From Saccharibacillus sp. JS10 (GTDB lineage: Bacteria; Bacillota; Bacilli; Paenibacillales; Paenibacillaceae), in assembly GCF_024436065.1 (NCBI RefSeq), contig NZ_JANFNS010000002.1, positions 310,001-374,000 on the forward strand: a stretch of 64,000 nt of DNA, read 5' to 3'. Shown here one piece after another: positions 18,298 through 27,511 of the stretch (positions are counted from its first letter, which is position 1; each line of letters opens with the position of its first letter). The notes beneath the pieces were generated by a model. It was not told the DNA's origin and did no database searches. It saw nothing but the letters and a program-made list of their open reading frames with translations. The position numbers and the translations under genes were made by a program.

Positions 18298-19641
18298 TTG
18301 AAATTATTCATTCATCGCAAAGACTTACGCACCGAGGATTTAGCCGCTTTCGACTATCTACAAGAAGCAGGTGATCCAGCACTGCATCTGTTGATTCTTG
18401 ATCCTTTTTTATTGCAAAAAGGGCGAGATGAAGAGCATAGCGGCGTGAACTTTTTGCGTCATGTGACTCGTCTTCGTAAGTTATACGACAAAGCTGGACG
18501 CACCTTGCATATCGCGTACGGCGACCCTGCCGAAGTATTGGAATGGCTGCTCAAAAAGCTGCATGGGAGCGACGACGCGATTGACGAAGTGATCGTTCAC
18601 CGCGACTTCACCCCGTATGCACGCGACCGCGATCGCAAGATGAAAAAAGTCGCGGACGACCACGACGTAGCGTTTACTCCGCTGATGGATATGTTGATGA
18701 TCGATTTGGACGCTTTCGCTGAATTTACAGGCAAAAAGGGCTTTTATAAAGTAATGGCGGCGTTTCACAAAAAGTGGTTGGAGTACCTGGCACATTCTCC
18801 AAACGAACCTTCTTCCGTATCGCTCAAAGACTTGCCTGAAAACAAATTCAAATTAGAGCTTCCCAAAAAGTATCAGCCTTCGATTGATTTGGACAAGATC
18901 GAACCTGCTGACGAGTGGGAAGAAAAGTTAACCGACTTTTTGGAAAAAGATATTCGCGAATATGGCGACAAACGAGATTATTACCCGGAGCTTCCGGCGA
19001 GCGGAATCAATCCGTATGTGAATGCAGGCGCGGTATCGCTTCGCGAATTGTACGCCCGCGCGGTACGCCGCAAAAATCACGACGAATGGGTACGTCAATT
19101 GGCGTTCCGCGACTTTTACTACTACTTGGCGATCTATGATGAAGACTATTTTTCTTACGAGAAAAAGTATGATCTGTCGGCGCTAAGCGATCAGCATTTT
19201 GAAAAGTGGGCAAAAGGGGAAACCGGTATTCCGGTAATCGACGCAGCGATGCGGGAGTTGAACGAAACAGGGCTAATGCCGAACCGGTTGCGGATTTTGT
19301 GCGCGATGTTTTTGACGAAAAACTTGCAATGCTCGTTTACGCTGGGCGAAAATTATTTCCGCCGCAAACTGCTGGATTATGACAATATTCAAAATCGAGG
19401 CAATTGGCTCTGGTGCGCGTCGCTTGGAGCGAATTCGTCGCCTTACTTCCGCGTGGTCAATCCGGTTACGCAATCCGAAAAATACGATCCGAACGGCGAA
19501 CATATTCGTCAATGGTTGCCTGAACTGAAAGACGAAGATGTCAAAACGATTCATAAACCGCGTAAAGACGCGCTGGTAGATCTGAAATCTTCGCGTGCCG
19601 ATGCTATTGAGACGTACAAAAAAATCGTAAACAGTAAATAA
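18298..19641 (+). CDS. phr: Deoxyribodipyrimidine (cryptochrome/photolyase) photolyase
   Basis: 447 residues, the usual photolyase length. The N-terminal alpha/beta antenna domain begins LFIHRKDLRTEDLAAFDYL, and the FAD-binding helical domain contains WVRQLAFRDFYYYLA, TGIPVIDAAMRELNETGLMPNRLR and the end region GNWLWCASLGANSSPYFRVVNP. It repairs UV-induced cyclobutane pyrimidine dimers with light. The start is TTG at 18298 with AAAGGGG upstream; no ATG is available nearby. Its gene precedes the dipeptidase and nuclease genes in the same direction. Confidence 0.93.
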   Translation: MKLFIHRKDLRTEDLAAFDYLQEAGDPALHLLILDPFLLQKGRDEEHSGVNFLRHVTRLRKLYDKAGRTLHIAYGDPAEVLEWLLKKLHGSDDAIDEVIVHRDFTPYARDRDRKMKKVADDHDVAFTPLMDMLMIDLDAFAEFTGKKGFYKVMAAFHKKWLEYLAHSPNEPSSVSLKDLPENKFKLELPKKYQPSIDLDKIEPADEWEEKLTDFLEKDIREYGDKRDYYPELPASGINPYVNAGAVSLRELYARAVRRKNHDEWVRQLAFRDFYYYLAIYDEDYFSYEKKYDLSALSDQHFEKWAKGETGIPVIDAAMRELNETGLMPNRLRILCAMFLTKNLQCSFTLGENYFRRKLLDYDNIQNRGNWLWCASLGANSSPYFRVVNPVTQSEKYDPNGEHIRQWLPELKDEDVKTIHKPRKDALVDLKSSRADAIETYKKIVNSK

Positions 19642-19713
19642 CTGAGCCATTATCGAATCGGTATAGAGTGAGAAAATACCATAAGGTAGCATGAAAACTG
19701 GGGGAATTGAATA

Positions 19714-20670
19714 TTGAACATTATCGATTTACACTGCGATGCGCTGGCGAAGATCGAAGCGTCACAAGGCGTACTTTCGTTTGCCGATGCACCTGAGCTT
19801 GCCACTAATCTTCAACGACTGCGTTCGGGAGAAGTCGTTATTCAAGGTTTTGCGATCTTTGTCGATCCGGCGCTTCCGGGGGCGATGCGTTTTCAATCTT
19901 GTTTGGATCAAATTCATTATTTTTATGACGAAGTCTTAGACAAACATCCAGAGATGACATTGATTACGGAGTGGTCGCAAATCGGAAATCTTCCATCCGG
20001 GCAGATTGGAGCGCTACTTACGCTGGAAGGCGTCGATCCGATCGAAAATGATCTGAAACGGCTGCATCTACTATATCGGCTTGGCGTGCGTTCGGTAGGT
20101 CTGACTTGGAATTACGGAAATCAGGCGGCAGACGGCGTATTAGAGCCGCGTGGCGGCGGTCTGACGATGATCGGTCGAGATATCGTAGCGATGAATAACC
20201 GCTATGGGATGTTGACGGACGTTAGCCATCTGAACGAGCTTGGATTTTGGGAAGTGATGGAGCTTGCGAAGTACCCGATTGCGAGTCACTCCAATGCGAG
20301 AGCGTTATGCGATCATCCTCGCAATCTCACGGACGAACAACTGACCGCCATGTTCAAGCGAGGAGCGCAAGTCCATGCGGTATATTGCCCGCCTTTTATC
20401 GTGGAAAGTACTGGGCTTGAAGAAACGACTACCGTCACGATCAATGATCTGATTCGGCATATCGAGCATATGTGCGAACTAGGCGGGGAACGACATATCG
20501 GATTGGGTTCGGATTTTGACGGTATTACTTATACCGTTGAAGATTTAGGGCATGCGGGACAAAGTCAAAATTTGATCAATGAGCTATTGAAGCGGTATTC
20601 GGAAGATCAAGTGCGAGGATTTGCTTTCGATAACTTTGCACGGTATGTAGCGGAGATCGGAAAGGACTAA
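19714..20670 (+). CDS. Membrane dipeptidase-type zinc peptidase (family M19)
   Basis: A 318-residue enzyme of the renal dipeptidase family. It has the zinc-binding DLHCDAL (H7, D9) near the N-terminus, LTLEGVDPI with the bridging Glu, SHSNARALCDHPRNLTD, and the C-terminal HIGLGSDFDGI. It should hydrolyse dipeptides, perhaps D-amino-acid-containing or modified ones. The start is TTG at 19714 with GGGGGA upstream. It ends four bases before the DUF2357 nuclease gene, so the two are cotranscribed, although a functional link is not obvious. Confidence 0.9.
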   Translation: MNIIDLHCDALAKIEASQGVLSFADAPELATNLQRLRSGEVVIQGFAIFVDPALPGAMRFQSCLDQIHYFYDEVLDKHPEMTLITEWSQIGNLPSGQIGALLTLEGVDPIENDLKRLHLLYRLGVRSVGLTWNYGNQAADGVLEPRGGGLTMIGRDIVAMNNRYGMLTDVSHLNELGFWEVMELAKYPIASHSNARALCDHPRNLTDEQLTAMFKRGAQVHAVYCPPFIVESTGLEETTTVTINDLIRHIEHMCELGGERHIGLGSDFDGITYTVEDLGHAGQSQNLINELLKRYSEDQVRGFAFDNFARYVAEIGKD

Positions 20671-20674
20671 GCGT

Positions 20675-22531
20675 ATGGCAAACGACACCTTCACTACGTT
20701 CGATTCAGGGACAGAACTCCTTCGCGTCGAAACCAATCTGTTCGAATTGTATATCGCAGGAGAGCCGCTGCACGAGACGGCGGAACGGTTAAAATTGCAT
20801 CGAGATATCGAAACGGGAGAACGGCTGACCGCTGTATTTGATGCCGAAGTCCGATCTTTGCGCCTTACCGATTGCGAAGTTCGGTTGTTTGATCCAGAAT
20901 CGCAGCAGACTCAACTTTGGAAGCCGGGCATGCCGGCTTTTCCTTGTTTTTACGAGACCAAATCGTATGAATTGACGGTCGTGAAATCCGATCCGTCTCT
21001 GAATCTGACTTTTCATCACGAGAATATCAATCTGCGCCGCCGAATCAAGCCAAGAGGAAGCCGGGTGCTGTCGGGTAATCTTGATTTTGGAAACGAGATC
21101 GGCGAAACGGAGCTGGAAATCCGGTTGAATGATCGTCCGCTACTGACGATTACGATCGAAATCTTTCCGGCAAAAATCGATTATCGGCGCGATTATATTC
21201 GTCTGATGGAAGAAGTGAGCGAAGAAAGCTACGATCTGACATTCGACTTTTTGCGTCGGACGTACCGACCTGCGGAAGAACAAGAAACGTCGCGTCAAAG
21301 TCTAAGCGAATTTCATACGATTTTGCGGCGCGTTTTTGAGCGGCTGGAACAAGCGATGATGCGGATCGAAGCCCATCCGCATCATCGGCTGGAAAACGAG
21401 CATCGCTTGGTCGATGCCGCCAAAGTGCGGCGTATCGATCGCCGGACGATCAACGATCTACGCCGCCACCCGCAGCGGCTACAACCGGTTCAGCCACAAG
21501 GACGAAGCAGCGAACCTTTAAGGCAAGGCAGCGACCTATCATCGCTCAGTCAATGGATGCCAAGCCAACTGCTAGAAGGACGTCGCGTGATTTCGAATGA
21601 CACCGAAGAAAATCGGTTTCTTCGGTGGATGCTAGAGCGAATTTCTAGCCGCGTCGAGACTCTCCGGCTTGTAGTGAACGACAGCAGACCGGGTCGTGAT
21701 CCACTGGTGAAGCGTGAACTAGATAAGATAAGCAAGCGACTGCATAGCATGTTGAATCAAAGTTTTCTCAAAGACGTTGGCAGTATGAAGCGCGTGAATA
21801 TCAGCCTTATTTTTCAAATGGCACCAGGCTACCGCGAGATGTACAAGATTCATCTGCTCCTGCTTAAAGGCTTGTCGCTTCGCGAAGGGATGATGCGATT
21901 ATCGCTCAAAGATATGGCGCAGCTCTATGAATACTGGTGCTTTCTTAAGCTGCATCGACTATTGGCGCGGCGTTGCCGAGTCACGCGCCGCGAAGGGGCT
22001 GCCATCGACCGCACAGGGTTGTTCCCTTCGCTGATACGCGGGCAAGCTTCACGCGTCGATTATGAGCATGTGGAGAGCGGAGCCACGCTATCGCTACTTT
22101 ATAATCCATCGATGCAAGGTCGTAACCGTCCGACTACCGAACAAAAACCCGATTTGCTTTTGACGCTCTATACCCAGGGTGAGGAAGATTCTTATGTGCT
22201 CGATGCGAAATACCGGATCGATCCGGCGCTTCCCGGCAGTCGATATGCGTCGCTATATCAAGCGCCGGGACCGCTCGAAGAAGACATTAATGTGATGCAC
22301 CGTTACCGCGATGCGATCGTTACCCCTAGCGAAGTCGGGTATCGGCGCCGCGTATCGTCAGCTTGCGTGCTATTTCCTTATGGAGACGAGACCGAATATA
22401 CGCAGCATCATTTTTATCGGAGTATCCAAAAAGTCGGAGTTGGCGGTCTGCCGTTTTTGCCGGGAGCAACGCGGCTTGCAGAGCGGTGGATTGATCAGTT
22501 GTTGGAAAACGAAAAGGCATACGAAGAATAA
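20675..22531 (+). CDS. DUF2357 / PD-(D/E)XK nuclease, McrC-like partner of McrB
   Basis: A 618-residue protein. The first ~200 residues are beta-rich, the middle (200-450) is helical and charged, and the C-terminal third is a PD-(D/E)XK nuclease: KPDLLLTL with D493 and VLDAKYRID with D510 and K512. DUF2357 proteins are the nuclease halves that accompany McrB-type AAA+ proteins. The likely partner here is the McrB-like gene at 13274, not the immediate neighbour. The ATG at 20685 bases scale is coupled to the dipeptidase gene by a four-base gap. A terminator overlaps the stop codon. Confidence 0.8.
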   Translation: MANDTFTTFDSGTELLRVETNLFELYIAGEPLHETAERLKLHRDIETGERLTAVFDAEVRSLRLTDCEVRLFDPESQQTQLWKPGMPAFPCFYETKSYELTVVKSDPSLNLTFHHENINLRRRIKPRGSRVLSGNLDFGNEIGETELEIRLNDRPLLTITIEIFPAKIDYRRDYIRLMEEVSEESYDLTFDFLRRTYRPAEEQETSRQSLSEFHTILRRVFERLEQAMMRIEAHPHHRLENEHRLVDAAKVRRIDRRTINDLRRHPQRLQPVQPQGRSSEPLRQGSDLSSLSQWMPSQLLEGRRVISNDTEENRFLRWMLERISSRVETLRLVVNDSRPGRDPLVKRELDKISKRLHSMLNQSFLKDVGSMKRVNISLIFQMAPGYREMYKIHLLLLKGLSLREGMMRLSLKDMAQLYEYWCFLKLHRLLARRCRVTRREGAAIDRTGLFPSLIRGQASRVDYEHVESGATLSLLYNPSMQGRNRPTTEQKPDLLLTLYTQGEEDSYVLDAKYRIDPALPGSRYASLYQAPGPLEEDINVMHRYRDAIVTPSEVGYRRRVSSACVLFPYGDETEYTQHHFYRSIQKVGVGGLPFLPGATRLAERWIDQLLENEKAYEE

Positions 22532-22548
22532 TCTTCGTATGCCTTTTT
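22512..22548 (+). terminator. Terminator overlapping the nuclease stop codon
   Basis: AAAAGGCATACGAAGA...TCTTCGTATGCCTTTT, a perfect 16-bp stem with loop ATAA. Confidence 0.9.
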
Positions 22549-22602
22549 GGGCACTGTTCATCGAATGAATGAAGTTAACTTGCGTCTTGGAAGTGTAGAT
22601 AA

Positions 22603-22908
22603 TCAGCCGACGGCAGGGAACGGATTATGCTTCAAGCAGACTAATGTGACATAGCCATCGTGCACAGAGACAACAGCGCGAGTGGTACGGATTCCATACA
22701 AAATGTAAGAGCAGCCATTGTCGCGTCGACCTTCATACTTATCGATTCGACGCGGGGTACGGAGAAACTCACTTAGCATCTCGTCGTCGAAGTGGGCGCG
22801 TTCCATGTCCCGTTCTGCACGTTCAGTCAAGAGTAGACGGTTTTGATCCAACGCTGTTTTTAAATGGGCAGCAATGATTTCCGAGTCCAATTCGGGGGAT
22901 TCGATCAT
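22603..22908 (-). CDS. DUF4258-like small protein (possible RelE-fold)
   Basis: A 101-residue protein. The stretch LTERAERDMERAHFDDEMLSEFL, then SYILYGIRT and VVSVHDGYVTLVCLK, resembles DUF4258 proteins, which share a fold with BECR/RelE-type toxins. Typical catalytic residues cannot be assigned by eye. AAGGAGG lies seven bases before the ATG. There is no small companion gene that would look like an antitoxin, so a toxin role is doubtful. It stands alone, pointing towards the nuclease gene. Confidence 0.6.
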   Translation of the reverse strand: MIESPELDSEIIAAHLKTALDQNRLLLTERAERDMERAHFDDEMLSEFLRTPRRIDKYEGRRDNGCSYILYGIRTTRAVVSVHDGYVTLVCLKHNPFPAVG

Positions 22909-23164
22909 ACGTAAGCCTCCTTATACTTTTTTGCGTTTGTGCTTTTTAGCTGTTTCGCTTTACCGAGTGAATGAATTAGCTTAGTATCTATTTTGCACAA
23001 AAAGACTTGTTTCGTAAAGAAGTTTAATCAAACAGCGGTCAGATCTGGAGAAAATGAAATGCTTGGTTGTCTGGTTGACGTATAAGGATTTTTTGTTTAA
23101 TCTAGGCAACGAGTTATGTAAAATTTTGAATTTTCGTGAACTTGTAAGCAAGGAGGTGTTCAAA

Positions 23165-23443
23165 CTGAGCGGCATCGTATTTTTAAGTGCCTCGACGTTT
23201 ATCGTCCTGATGAGTGCGTCATACTTGATTTATAAAAGATATCCCTATCAGCAACAATTGACCTATATTCCATCAGGAATTGCGTTACTTTTCAGCTTTC
23301 TGTTGATTTTTGCAAGCTTTGATATGAACGCTTTGGATGGGTTGACGATGAGTGCCACAAGTATCGCTGTAGGTGTAGCGAGCTTGGCGGCTTTTATGTG
23401 CGCGCCTTTGATCGATTATTTTTTGCGTTATCGGCAGCATTGA
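23165..23443 (+). CDS. Small membrane protein, YesK-like
   Basis: The frame is open from 23054, but the best ribosome site, AAGGAGGTG, lies just before a CTG at 23165 (eight bases). The GTG within the RBS itself is less likely. From there the product has 92 residues and three membrane helices (about 1-20, 28-50 and 58-85) with the loop KRYPYQQQLTYIPSGIA. The layout resembles the small YesK-type membrane proteins of Bacillus; their function is unknown. The choice of a CTG start is uncertain. Confidence 0.5.
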   Translation: MSGIVFLSASTFIVLMSASYLIYKRYPYQQQLTYIPSGIALLFSFLLIFASFDMNALDGLTMSATSIAVGVASLAAFMCAPLIDYFLRYRQH

Positions 23444-23503
23444 CAATGTTTGGATATCCGGCTAGAGTAGACACGTAATCACGTTTATTTAATTTCATCA
23501 TGT

Positions 23504-23598
23504 ATTCCACTAGGGGTGCCGCGTTTGCGGCTGAGACAAGAATGATTCTTGGACCCTTAGAACCTGATCCGGCTCGTACCGGCGTAGGGAAGTGGAGT
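23504..23598 (+). ncRNA. Thiamine pyrophosphate (TPP) riboswitch
   Basis: The element has the conserved THI-box parts in order: ACTAGGGGTGCC, GCGGCTGAGA, GACCCTTAGAACCTGATCCGG, and GCGTAGGGAAGTGG, closed by CCAC/GTGG. It binds thiamine pyrophosphate and switches off the genes behind it. It lies about 230 bases upstream of tenA, with a terminator between them. Confidence 0.96.
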
Positions 23599-23733
23599 CG
23601 GTTCTTTTTTCAATACATATGCCCAGCTAGAGAGTGATTCTTTATTCGAAAGCCGCCTTTCTACAAATGTGTAGAAGATCGTGTACATTCGAAGTCGAGA
23701 TAAACTTCCTGCGTTGGTTTGCCTATTGATCGA

Positions 23734-23761
23734 AGCCGCTCCATATCGGAGCGGTTTTTTT
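23734..23761 (+). terminator. Leader terminator between TPP riboswitch and tenA
   Basis: CCGCTCC, loop ATATC, GGAGCGG, then T7. It is well placed to be the expression platform, or part of it, for transcription attenuation of tenA-thiD when thiamine pyrophosphate is bound. Confidence 0.8.
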
Positions 23762-23826
23762 GCGTTCTTGTCTACGCCGAGCACGATTCGGAAATTTTAT
23801 TCAAAATGCGGAGGTGCAAGTTAAGC

Positions 23827-24492
23827 ATGTCTTTTACAACCGAACTCAGGCAAGGCGCAGATTCGATCTATAACGCGATTTTTGAACATCCATTCGTGCG
23901 GGGGATTGCAAATGGGACTTTGAGTAGCGAGCAGCTGATCCATTATGTGAAGCAAGATTTCGAGTATCTCAACGTCTACATGCGGATTTACGGGATTGCG
24001 ATCTCCAAATGCGAAGAGCGAGAGCAGATCCAGATGTTTAACGAGCAGATTGCTTTTATTTTGAACAGCGAGATTCATCCGCATCAGAATTTTTGCGAGC
24101 GTGCGGGCGTCACGTATGAATCGCTGCAAGGCTACAGCCTGGCGCCATCGGCGCATCATTACACCCGGCATATGTTGAATGTGGCTCACGAAGGTTCGCT
24201 TGAAGATATTTTGGCGGCGCTGCTTCCTTGTCCGTGGACGTATCAGGAGATTGGGCAACGTCTGCTGGAAGAAGTAAAGCCGACGCCGGAGCATCCTTTT
24301 TACGAGTGGATTCATTTTTATGCGAACTTCGCAAGCGACGTGACGGAGAAAATGCGGTTATGGTTGGACGAATGGGCAGAGTCGCTCAGCGAAGCGCGGA
24401 AAAACAAGTTGCGGGAACATTTTGACAACAGCTGCCGATTGGAATATGAATTCTGGGATATGGCGTTCACGCTGGAAGAGTGGAAGGTATGA
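23827..24492 (+). CDS. tenA: Aminopyrimidine aminohydrolase / thiaminase II
   Basis: 221 residues, typical TenA length. Landmarks are FEHPFVRGIANGTLS near the N-terminus, VKQDFEYLNVY (active-site Tyr/Asp region) and the catalytic cysteine in ALLPCPWTYQEIG (about residue 137). The C-terminus has FDNSCRLEYEFWDMAF. It salvages base-degraded thiamine by releasing hydroxymethylpyrimidine. The ATG follows GGAGGTG; an open frame upstream runs through the leader terminator and is not coding. It overlaps thiD by ATGA and is under the TPP riboswitch. Confidence 0.93.
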   Translation: MSFTTELRQGADSIYNAIFEHPFVRGIANGTLSSEQLIHYVKQDFEYLNVYMRIYGIAISKCEEREQIQMFNEQIAFILNSEIHPHQNFCERAGVTYESLQGYSLAPSAHHYTRHMLNVAHEGSLEDILAALLPCPWTYQEIGQRLLEEVKPTPEHPFYEWIHFYANFASDVTEKMRLWLDEWAESLSEARKNKLREHFDNSCRLEYEFWDMAFTLEEWKV

Positions 24493-25298
24493 TCTTTCCT
24501 CGCGCATTGACGATCGCCGGTTCGGATAGCGGAGGCGGAGCAGGGATACAAGCGGATCTCAAAACATTTCAAGAACTAGACGTATTCGGCATGTCGGCGA
24601 TCACGGCAGTCACGGCGCAAAATACGACAGGAGTAAGCGGCGTCTATCCCATGAGCCCTGAAGCGGTAAAAGCGCAGATTGACGCGGTCGGCTCTGACTT
24701 AGGCGTAGATGCGCTCAAAACAGGCATGTTGTTCGACGCGGCGATTATTGCGGCAGTATCTGAGCGTATAACGGCATGGGGTTGGCGTAACGTCGTCGTC
24801 GATCCCGTGATGATTGCCAAAGGCGGCGCAAATCTGCTGCAACGCGATGCGATCCAAGCGCTGATTGCCGATCTGCTGCCGCTTGCTGCTGTGGTCACGC
24901 CGAATATCCCGGAAGCCGAAGCGCTTACAGGAATAAAGATTACAACGATGCAAGATCGACGAATCGCGGCAGAGCGCATCATGGAATTCGGGGCAAAAGC
25001 GGTCGTGATCAAAGGCGGGCATGCGGAAGGTAATGTGGTCGTGGATCTTTTTTATAACGGAAAAGAGTTCGAAGAAATGTCCGGTATTCGGATAGCGACG
25101 CGCCATACGCACGGAACAGGTTGTACGTATTCGGCGGCGATCACGGCAAAGCTTGCTACGGGCGCAACGCTGAGCGAAGCGGTACATACCGCGCGAGATT
25201 TTATCCAAGCGGCGATCGAAGAGTCTTCCACGCTGAATCTGGGCAAAGGGCATGGACCGACTTGTCACTGGGCATATCGTCGCCGCGTTGGCGTCTAG
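24489..25298 (+). CDS. thiD: Hydroxymethylpyrimidine / phosphomethylpyrimidine kinase
   Basis: A 269-residue ribokinase-fold kinase: ALTIAGSDSGGGAGIQADLKT at the N-terminus, VVDPVMIAKGG in the middle, VVTPNIPEAEALTG, and the C-terminal anion-hole HTHGTGCTYSAAIT. It phosphorylates hydroxymethylpyrimidine twice for thiamine synthesis, using the product of TenA. The ATG at 24489 overlaps the tenA stop codon (ATGA); a GTG at 24480 is an alternative start. A paralogue at 57677 looks like the pyridoxal kinase form, so the two probably divide the work. Confidence 0.93.
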   Translation: MIFPRALTIAGSDSGGGAGIQADLKTFQELDVFGMSAITAVTAQNTTGVSGVYPMSPEAVKAQIDAVGSDLGVDALKTGMLFDAAIIAAVSERITAWGWRNVVVDPVMIAKGGANLLQRDAIQALIADLLPLAAVVTPNIPEAEALTGIKITTMQDRRIAAERIMEFGAKAVVIKGGHAEGNVVVDLFYNGKEFEEMSGIRIATRHTHGTGCTYSAAITAKLATGATLSEAVHTARDFIQAAIEESSTLNLGKGHGPTCHWAYRRRVGV

Positions 25299-25321
25299 AA
25301 AATTTACGGCTTGCGCTTCAA

Positions 25322-25462
25322 CTACTCGCTAAACATCACAAACGATACCGGCGAAGAATGTTGGGCAAGCGAAGCCGTCTCGTGACTCCATGTCCAAGCG
25401 CTGATCAAGATCAGCCCGGCAGCGAGTGCAAGCAGCCATTTGTTTTTATTACGATTTTGCAT
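25322..25462 (-). CDS. Small exported or membrane peptide (46 aa)
   Basis: A short frame on the minus strand with a near-perfect AAAAAGGAGG six bases before its ATG. It encodes MQNRNKNKWLLALAAGLILI followed by SAWTWSHETASLAQ and ends FVMFSE. It has a positively charged start and one hydrophobic helix (about residues 9-23), so it is inserted in or exported through the membrane. It is convergent with thiD. No family was recognised; the strong RBS and clean membrane helix are the evidence that it is real. Confidence 0.65.
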   Translation of the reverse strand: MQNRNKNKWLLALAAGLILISAWTWSHETASLAQHSSPVSFVMFSE

Positions 25463-25619
25463 AGTGACCTCCTTTTTGAAAAAATACGAACGACGATGAC
25501 TGAAGTTGATTCTATTCTAAAGCACGTTTTGGCGTAAAGCTACGATTTCCTTTTCTGCATGTGAAAATCTTGGACTGCCGCGTTACAATAGAAGAAAATG
25601 ATTTTCGGTAGGAAAGGGA

Positions 25620-26354
25620 ATGAGCATGAGCACAGGGCGGAAGCTATTTATCACAGATCTTCACGGCGAATATCAAGGCTTGATCGAATTGTTGCGCGAG
25701 ATGGAATACGATGCTTTTACCGACCGATTGGTCGTTGGAGGCGATCTGATCGACCGGGGACCGGATAGCGCGCTGGTGGTGCGATATTTGCGGACGCTTC
25801 AGCAGATGCACCCGGATCGCGTGATCGTCTTGACCGGCAATCACGAAGAAATGCTCAATTGGTACAGACAAGACCGTTCCGATATGTGGCTGATCCACGG
25901 CGGAGCCGAGGCATTACATAGCTTTGAAAAAACATTCGAAGATCACAACGAAAGCCGGCTGCATATGGATTGGCTGTTAACGCTGCCTATGATTGCCGAA
26001 GATGACGAATATGTCTATGTACACGCAGGATTTATGCCGGATCAACCGCTGTACGAGCAAAGCCGAGACGTCTTATGGATGTCGGAAAAAGAGTTTTACG
26101 CCTATCCGGTGGACGAGATTTTGGAAGTCACCGGTGGAAAAGTAGTCGTACACGGTCATACGCCTTGCGAACGGATTTGCTTTGACGGAGCGCGATTGAA
26201 CTGCGATCTCGGATCGCATACCTATGCGATTGCCGAATCTCGAAGTCTAGCGTTGGTCGATCTGACAGGCGAGGAGTACGCCGTATATAACTGCACAAGT
26301 CGCAAAATCACCCGCCAAAATTGGCGTCCGCGCGCTTCGGAATCCGCTCGGTAA
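25620..26354 (+). CDS. Metallophosphoesterase (bacterial PPP-type Ser/Thr phosphatase or Ap4A hydrolase-like)
   Basis: 244 residues with the full metal-site series: FITDLHGEYQGL (D and H), VVGGDLIDRGPDS, LTGNHEEML, VYVHAGF and VVHGHTP. This pattern is shared by small bacterial PPP phosphatases (PrpA/PrpE type) and related nucleotide phosphatases, so the substrate is open. The start may be the ATG at 25620 or that at 25626; the AAAGGG site fits the latter slightly better. Its stop codon is followed immediately by the CRISPR leader. Confidence 0.85.
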   Translation: MSMSTGRKLFITDLHGEYQGLIELLREMEYDAFTDRLVVGGDLIDRGPDSALVVRYLRTLQQMHPDRVIVLTGNHEEMLNWYRQDRSDMWLIHGGAEALHSFEKTFEDHNESRLHMDWLLTLPMIAEDDEYVYVHAGFMPDQPLYEQSRDVLWMSEKEFYAYPVDEILEVTGGKVVVHGHTPCERICFDGARLNCDLGSHTYAIAESRSLALVDLTGEEYAVYNCTSRKITRQNWRPRASESAR

Positions 26355-27281
<927 letters not shown>

Positions 27282-27297
27282 AGTACCCGCACAACCC

Positions 27298-27336
27298 AAA
27301 AAGAGCTTATCGCCAAATCAAGGCGATAAGCTCTTT
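27298..27336 (+). terminator. Terminator behind the CRISPR array
   Basis: AAGAGCTTATCGCC, loop AAATCAA, GGCGATAAGCTCTT, then T. It would end the CRISPR precursor transcript. Confidence 0.85.
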
Positions 27337-27365
27337 AACATTTCAACAACCGCCAAGCGTAACTA

Positions 27366-27511
27366 GAAGTGAGCCGACGGAGAGAGAAATTCAGTGCAGG
27401 AACGATAGTGTTCGCCTTTGAAATCGGGAAAATTCCAATCAAAATTCCAATTAACTTTTCCCGATTTCAACAAGCGACCGAAACGAATTTCTCTCGCAGT
27501 CGGCTCACTTC
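27366..27511 (+). repeat. Palindromic intergenic element, copy B3
   Basis: 146 bases, the same length as copy B2. The outer stem is GAAGTGAGCCGAC/GTCGGCTCACTTC (13 bp, perfect, sequence unlike B2). The conserved stem is GAGAAATTC/GAATTTCTC, the small hairpin GAAC...GTTC, and the inner stem GAAATCGGGAAAA/TTTTCCCGATTTC. It runs a few bases into the end of the DUF3153-like gene on the other strand. Confidence 0.8.
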
